A DNA stretch of 64,000 bases from Chitinophaga niabensis. Its GTDB lineage: Bacteria > Bacteroidota > Bacteroidia > Chitinophagales > Chitinophagaceae. Under the pieces are notes generated by a model. It did not search any database. It saw only the letters and a program-made list of their open reading frames with translations, and was not told the origin of the DNA. This document shows, piece after piece, positions 60,247 through 64,000 of the stretch. Position numbers and translations under genes: made by a program. The first letter of the stretch is position 1; every line of letters begins with the position of its first letter. The DNA is taken from positions 124,001 to 188,000 of the forward strand of contig JAFIGY010000003.1 in assembly GCA_017849435.1 (NCBI GenBank), given 5' to 3'.

Positions 60247-60912
60247 ATGGCAAAACATTGGTGGAAATTTCTGAGTGTCATACTCCTCCTATACGTGATC
60301 ATCGCAGGTTTCAGTGTAGAAATACCGGTCATTGGAACCAATGAGCAGTCCAGCCGGAACCTCTTCTTCCACGTTCCCATGTGGATGTGCATGTACGCCA
60401 ACTTCACGATCTCTGTTGTATACTCCGTCTGGTACCTGGCTACCAACGATCTCCGGAAAGATATCGTCGCATCCAGCGGCGGCAGTGTGGGCGTGCTTTT
60501 TGGCCTGATGGGCTTTGCCACAGGCGCATTATGGAGCACTTACACCTGGGGCGGCACTATCGTGAACGATCCCAAACAGCTGACCACCGGCATCGCATTG
60601 ACCATCTACCTGGCTTACCTGGTGCTCCGGCAGTCTTTTACCGATCTGGACAAACGCGCCAGGGTTTCCGCTATCTACAACGTATTCGCATTCGCCTTAC
60701 TTATACCGCTGACCTACATCATTCCGCGCATGGTGGATTCCCTCCATCCGGGAAGCGCTACCAGTCCGGGTTTCAGCTCCAAAGACACCAACCATGTGAT
60801 GATGCGGGTGTTTTACCCGGCCATTATCGGATGGGTATTGCTGAGTATCTGGATCTTCACCCTGCGGGTGCGGTATAAAAAACTGGCATTAAAAAATCTT
60901 CTCCATGGCTAA
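60247..60912 (+). CDS. ccmC: Cytochrome c biogenesis protein CcmC
   Basis: A 221-aa protein with six transmembrane segments that transfers heme to the chaperone CcmE. Start ATG 60247, since the upstream frame overlaps the promoter. The two conserved His are in LFFHVPMWM and TNHVMMRVFYP. The tryptophan-rich motif appears as LWSTYTWGGTIVNDPKQ, a variant of the proteobacterial WGxxWxWDxR. It overlaps the next gene by 8 bp, implying translational coupling. Confidence 0.92.
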   Translation: MAKHWWKFLSVILLLYVIIAGFSVEIPVIGTNEQSSRNLFFHVPMWMCMYANFTISVVYSVWYLATNDLRKDIVASSGGSVGVLFGLMGFATGALWSTYTWGGTIVNDPKQLTTGIALTIYLAYLVLRQSFTDLDKRARVSAIYNVFAFALLIPLTYIIPRMVDSLHPGSATSPGFSSKDTNHVMMRVFYPAIIGWVLLSIWIFTLRVRYKKLALKNLLHG

Positions 60913-61126
60913 ACGATTGCAATATTTCTTCCTGTCCATATGCCTGCTGCTGACATCTCTCACTGCTTCAGCACAACAGGATACTGAAAAAGGTCCCGTG
61001 AACCAGTTCTTCCGGAGTGAAGGGAAAATTTACGTGGTAGTGGGCGCGCTGGTGATCATTTTTATCGGTATCGTGTTATATCTGGTAAGACTGGATCGCC
61101 GGATCAGCAGGCTGGAAAAGGAATAG
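60905..61126 (+). CDS. CcmD-like small membrane protein
   Basis: A 73-aa protein with a signal-like hydrophobic N-terminus (FFLSICLLLTSLTASAQ) and one transmembrane helix near residues 43-62 (VVVGALVIIFIGIVLYLV) ending in the charged RLDRRISRLEKE. Size, position after ccmC and topology fit CcmD, which helps release holo-CcmE. Sequence identity cannot be proved by eye for so short a protein. Confidence 0.78.
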   Translation: MAKRLQYFFLSICLLLTSLTASAQQDTEKGPVNQFFRSEGKIYVVVGALVIIFIGIVLYLVRLDRRISRLEKE

Positions 61127-61177
61127 GAACAGATCAACATACGGGAAACACCAAAACAATATACAAAACCGTTTTTT

Positions 61178-62614
61178 ATGGCTAAAGCAAAAGCGCTGGC
61201 GCAAGAACAGCATTATAGCTTTTTCCACAGCGTGGAACAAAGCTTCGATAAAGCTGCGCAGTTCACCAAGTGGGAAAAGGGGATACTGGAGCAGATCAAA
61301 GCCTGTAATGCTGTATACCGGATCAAATTCCCGGTGAGGGTTGGAGACCGGATCGATGTAATTGAAGCTTACCGTGTACAACATTCTCATCACAAACTCC
61401 CTTGTAAAGGCGGTATCCGTTTCAGCGACGAAGTGAACCAGGACGAGGTGATGGCGCTGGCCGCCCTGATGACTTACAAATGTGCCATCGTGAATGTGCC
61501 CTTCGGTGGCGCCAAAGGCGGTATCAAGATCAATCCCCGCAATTACAGCCCTTTTCAATTGGAAAATATCACCCGCCGTTATACCGCCGAGCTGGTGAGA
61601 AAGAACTTTATCGGTCCAGGCATTGACGTACCCGCTCCTGACTACGGAACAGGCGAGCGCGAAATGAGCTGGATCCTGGATACTTACATGAGCCTCCGTC
61701 CCGGAGAGATCGACGGCTATGGTTGCGTGACCGGCAAACCCGTATCACAGGGGGGCGTGCGGGGTCGCAAGGAGGCCACGGGGCTGGGGGTGTTCTATGG
61801 TCTTCGTGAGCTTTGCAGCGTGAAGGAAGACATGAAACGCCTGGGAATGGACACCGGCCTCGAAGGCAAAAAAGTGATCGTACAAGGGATGGGGAATGTT
61901 GGCTATCATGCCGCGAAGTATTTCCATGAAGCAGGCGCGAAGGTGATCTGCCTCATTGAATGGGACGGTGCTATCTTCAATCCCAAGGGTATGGATCCTG
62001 ATGCGGTGCTGAAACATCGCAATGAAACCGGTTCCATCGTGGGTTTCCCCGGCGCAAAGAACCTCAAAAAAAATACGGAAGGCCTCGAACTGGAATGTGA
62101 TATCCTCATTCCCGCCGCGCTCGAAAACGTGGTTGACGGAGAGAATGCGCCCCGTGTGAAAGCCAAGATCATCGGAGAAGCGGCCAACGGACCGCTCACA
62201 CCGGAAGCGGACGAGATACTCGCCAGGAAAGGCGTGATCGTTGTACCGGATATGTTCCTGAATGCCGGCGGGGTAACCGTATCTTACTTCGAGTGGTTGA
62301 AGAACCTGAGCCACGTGCGTTATGGCCGCCTTGGCAAGCGCTTCGATGAAAATATGAACAGCCACATCCTCGGGCAGATCGAAGAACTGACCGGCAAGAA
62401 AGTATCCGAGAAAGAAAGGAAATTCATTGCGCATGGTGCGGACGAAGTGGACCTGGTGTATTCCGGACTGGAGGAAACCATGATCACCGCCCTGCATGAG
62501 GTGCGGGAAAAATCACTGGAACACAAAAAGATCAAGGATATGCGTACAGCGGCTTATGTATGCGCTATCGACAAGGTGGGCGCTGCTTACGAGCAACTGG
62601 GTATCTTCCCCTGA
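61178..62614 (+). CDS. gdhA: Glutamate (Glu/Leu/Phe/Val-type) dehydrogenase
   Basis: A 478-aa enzyme interconverting glutamate and 2-oxoglutarate plus ammonia. Substrate-binding and catalytic Lys are in KLPCKGGIRF and VPFGGAKGGI near residues 74 and 105; DVPAPDYGTGEREM follows. The Rossmann domain has VIVQGMGNVGYHAA near 232. The C-terminus (about 370-478) is longer than in the 420-450 aa bacterial enzymes and resembles the animal-type form. Coenzyme choice cannot be read reliably. A terminator follows. Confidence 0.92.
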   Translation: MAKAKALAQEQHYSFFHSVEQSFDKAAQFTKWEKGILEQIKACNAVYRIKFPVRVGDRIDVIEAYRVQHSHHKLPCKGGIRFSDEVNQDEVMALAALMTYKCAIVNVPFGGAKGGIKINPRNYSPFQLENITRRYTAELVRKNFIGPGIDVPAPDYGTGEREMSWILDTYMSLRPGEIDGYGCVTGKPVSQGGVRGRKEATGLGVFYGLRELCSVKEDMKRLGMDTGLEGKKVIVQGMGNVGYHAAKYFHEAGAKVICLIEWDGAIFNPKGMDPDAVLKHRNETGSIVGFPGAKNLKKNTEGLELECDILIPAALENVVDGENAPRVKAKIIGEAANGPLTPEADEILARKGVIVVPDMFLNAGGVTVSYFEWLKNLSHVRYGRLGKRFDENMNSHILGQIEELTGKKVSEKERKFIAHGADEVDLVYSGLEETMITALHEVREKSLEHKKIKDMRTAAYVCAIDKVGAAYEQLGIFP

Positions 62615-62638
62615 TCGCATTTATACGGTATTCAAACG

Positions 62639-62673
62639 AATGGCTGGCCTCCCGGGCCGGCCATTTCCTTTTA
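62639..62673. terminator. Terminator between gdhA and the convergent HsdR-N-like gene
   Basis: AATGGCTGGCC (62639-62649) pairs with the GGCCGGCCATT side (ending 62665) around a short GC loop, then a T-rich tract. Confidence 0.75.
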
Positions 62674-63126
62674 CGCCGGAAGGGCCGGATAATCCGGTAA
62701 CTCCGTCTCAAACTCCCAATTCCCTTCAGCGGTATTTAACCGGCAACACCACGTATTTCGTCCGTTCGTGATCACGAGATAAGCGGCTGGCAATGCCATA
62801 TGATACCGTACAATCTGCTCCAGCACTGCCGTACCGAGGGGGACGTCCATCTCCTTGCATTCCACGATCATCCAGGGTTCGGCCTCGCGGGTGTATACTA
62901 CAATGTCGCACCGTTTGCGCAGTTCGCCGAGGGATAATTCCTTTTCAATGCTCATCAGCACACCGGGATAAGCCTTTGTTTTCACGAGATAGTTCAGGAA
63001 ATTTTGTCGGACCCACTCCTCCGGCGTCAACACCACATATTTTTTCCGGAAAGGATCAAAGATCATGTCCTGACCGTCAGCGGCCATGATGCGGAAGTCG
63101 GGCGGCGGGAATTCGATGTGGATCAT
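62671..63126 (-). CDS. HsdR N-terminal-like (PD-(D/E)XK fold) protein
   Basis: A 151-aa protein resembling the nuclease domain at the N-terminus of type I restriction subunit HsdR. Fold residues appear as RCDIVVY (Asp) and MIVECKEMDVPLG (Glu-x-Lys), the PD-(D/E)XK core. There is no helicase domain and no hsdM or hsdS nearby, so it is not part of a restriction system here. A free-standing form next to housekeeping genes suggests a conserved DNA-maintenance role, which is inference. A 7-of-8 -7 box (TAGTTTTA, minus strand 63138-63131) precedes it. Confidence 0.8.
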   Translation of the reverse strand: MIHIEFPPPDFRIMAADGQDMIFDPFRKKYVVLTPEEWVRQNFLNYLVKTKAYPGVLMSIEKELSLGELRKRCDIVVYTREAEPWMIVECKEMDVPLGTAVLEQIVRYHMALPAAYLVITNGRNTWCCRLNTAEGNWEFETELPDYPALPA

Positions 63127-63191
63127 GCTGTAAAACTAGGGAACTGATGGCTGTTTGCCGAAAAAAGGTTACATTCACTTGTCAAAAAGCT

Positions 63192-63962
63192 ATGAAGACG
63201 AAAGAAGAGATAGTAGCTAATTGGCTTCCCCGCTATACCGGAGAGAAGCTCGAGAATTTCGGCTCGCACATCCTCCTGACCAACTTTTCCAACTACGTGA
63301 CGATGTTTGCCCAATGGAACAAGGCGAAGATCGTGGGAATGGACAAACCTATGCAATGCTGTACGGCAGGAGATATTACCATTATTAATTTCGGAATGGG
63401 AAGCCCCGGCGCCGCCACGGTGATGGACCTGTTGAGCGCCATCATGCCAAAGGCCGTGTTGTTCCTAGGGAAATGCGGAGGATTGAAGAAAAAGAACAAC
63501 ATCGGCGATCTTATTTTACCGATCGCCGCCATCCGCGGAGAAGGTACTTCCAACGACTATTTCCCGCCCGAAGTTCCGGCCCTGCCGGCCTTCGCCCTCC
63601 AAAAAGCTATTTCCACCACCATCCGCGAATACAGTTGCGATTACTGGACGGGCACCTGCTACAGCACGAACCGTCGCGTATGGGAGCATGACGCCGATTT
63701 CAAAAAATACCTCGAGCGCATCCGCGCGATGGCCATCGATATGGAAACTGCTACCATATTCTCTGTCGGTTTTTTTAACAAGATCCCAACCGGCGCGTTG
63801 TTGCTGGTATCTGATCAGCCCATGGTACCGGAAGGCGTTAAAACCGAAGAGAGCGATAAGAAGGTGACCAGCGAATTTGTGGACCGTCATCTCAAAATAG
63901 GGATCGACTCTCTGAAGAACCTCATCAACAGTCACCAAACCGTTAAACATCTGCGCTTTTGA
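63192..63962 (+). CDS. amn: AMP nucleosidase, short form
   Basis: A 256-aa enzyme from ATG 63192; the upstream in-frame start at 63147 adds an unconvincing segment. It hydrolyses AMP to adenine and ribose 5-phosphate. The nucleoside-phosphorylase fold is shown by FGMGSPGAATVMDLL, LFLGKCGGLKKKNNIGDLI and AIDMETATIFSVGF (catalytic Met-Glu). E. coli Amn is about 480 aa; this protein lacks the N-terminal regulatory half, as in the short Bacteroidota form. Plain nucleoside phosphorylase activity cannot be ruled out. Confidence 0.85.
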   Translation: MKTKEEIVANWLPRYTGEKLENFGSHILLTNFSNYVTMFAQWNKAKIVGMDKPMQCCTAGDITIINFGMGSPGAATVMDLLSAIMPKAVLFLGKCGGLKKKNNIGDLILPIAAIRGEGTSNDYFPPEVPALPAFALQKAISTTIREYSCDYWTGTCYSTNRRVWEHDADFKKYLERIRAMAIDMETATIFSVGFFNKIPTGALLLVSDQPMVPEGVKTEESDKKVTSEFVDRHLKIGIDSLKNLINSHQTVKHLRF

Positions 63963-64000
63963 GCTCTCTGCCACTCGTTTCATTCCGCCGGCTGGAAGTA
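63963..64000. other. Window end, no gene recognised
   Basis: The last 38 bases contain no start codon or motif that can be interpreted. Confidence 0.4.

Noticed and set aside
62671-63126. Part of a type I restriction-modification system
   Set aside because: No hsdM, hsdS or HsdR motor domain in the surrounding sequence; only the nuclease-like fold is present.

Overview
The window is a compact stretch of chromosome from a member of the Bacteroidota, most likely family Chitinophagaceae (Chitinophaga-like). The evidence is the gene content: type IX secretion (T9SS) substrates with type A and type B sorting domains, PorP/SprF-family proteins, a SusC/SusD pair, a Bacteroidota-style citrate synthase and tRNA-guanine transglycosylase, and many copies of the Bacteroidota promoter element TAnnTTTG (-7 box), several with a TTG/TTTG -33 box 18-21 nt upstream. 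Coding density is high. I see no tRNA, rRNA, CRISPR array, insertion sequence with transposase, or prophage.

Layout. 1-5.7 kb: tgt (3' part), an LptF/LptG-type permease, citrate synthase and recG. The gltA-recG spacer is bounded by a perfect 33-bp inverted repeat. 5.7-11.2 kb: a T9SS type B PKD protein, a PorP/SprF protein and a beta-barrel protein. 11.3-17.9 kb: FAD oxidoreductase, LOG-family protein, an O-methyltransferase/glucosaminidase/hpt operon and a von Willebrand A protein. 17.9-23.4 kb: on the minus strand grpE, dnaJ, an RlmK-like methyltransferase and a sodium:solute symporter; on the plus strand an RlmI-like methyltransferase. 23.4-32.7 kb, minus: a small T9SS type A protein, a second PorP/SprF protein, and two large PKD proteins (934 and 1613 aa) with type B sorting domains.

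33-46.6 kb: a TPMT-like methyltransferase, a secreted rhodanese-thioredoxin fusion, a SusC/SusD/lipoprotein locus without glycan enzymes, an M32 carboxypeptidase, a Nif3-zinc ribbon pair, a TPR protein and recN. 46.6-54.5 kb: fabI, a small DUF2795-like protein, lolD, and a six-gene nucleotide-sugar operon (DegT aminotransferase, UDP-glucose dehydrogenase, UDP-xylose synthase, rfbB, rfbC, rfbD) that lacks rfbA. 54.6-64 kb: waaA, a conserved unknown, thymidine kinase, a GtrA-family gene flanked by a 26-bp perfect inverted repeat, biotin carboxylase, ccmB-ccmC-ccmD-like genes, glutamate dehydrogenase, an HsdR-N-like nuclease-fold protein and AMP nucleosidase.

Most genes are housekeeping or envelope functions. 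The least explained structures are the inverted-repeat-bounded gtrA segment (57232-57864), the MITE-like spacer before recG (3310-3556) with related repeats near rlmI and recN, and the two loci that pair PorP/SprF with giant PKD proteins.
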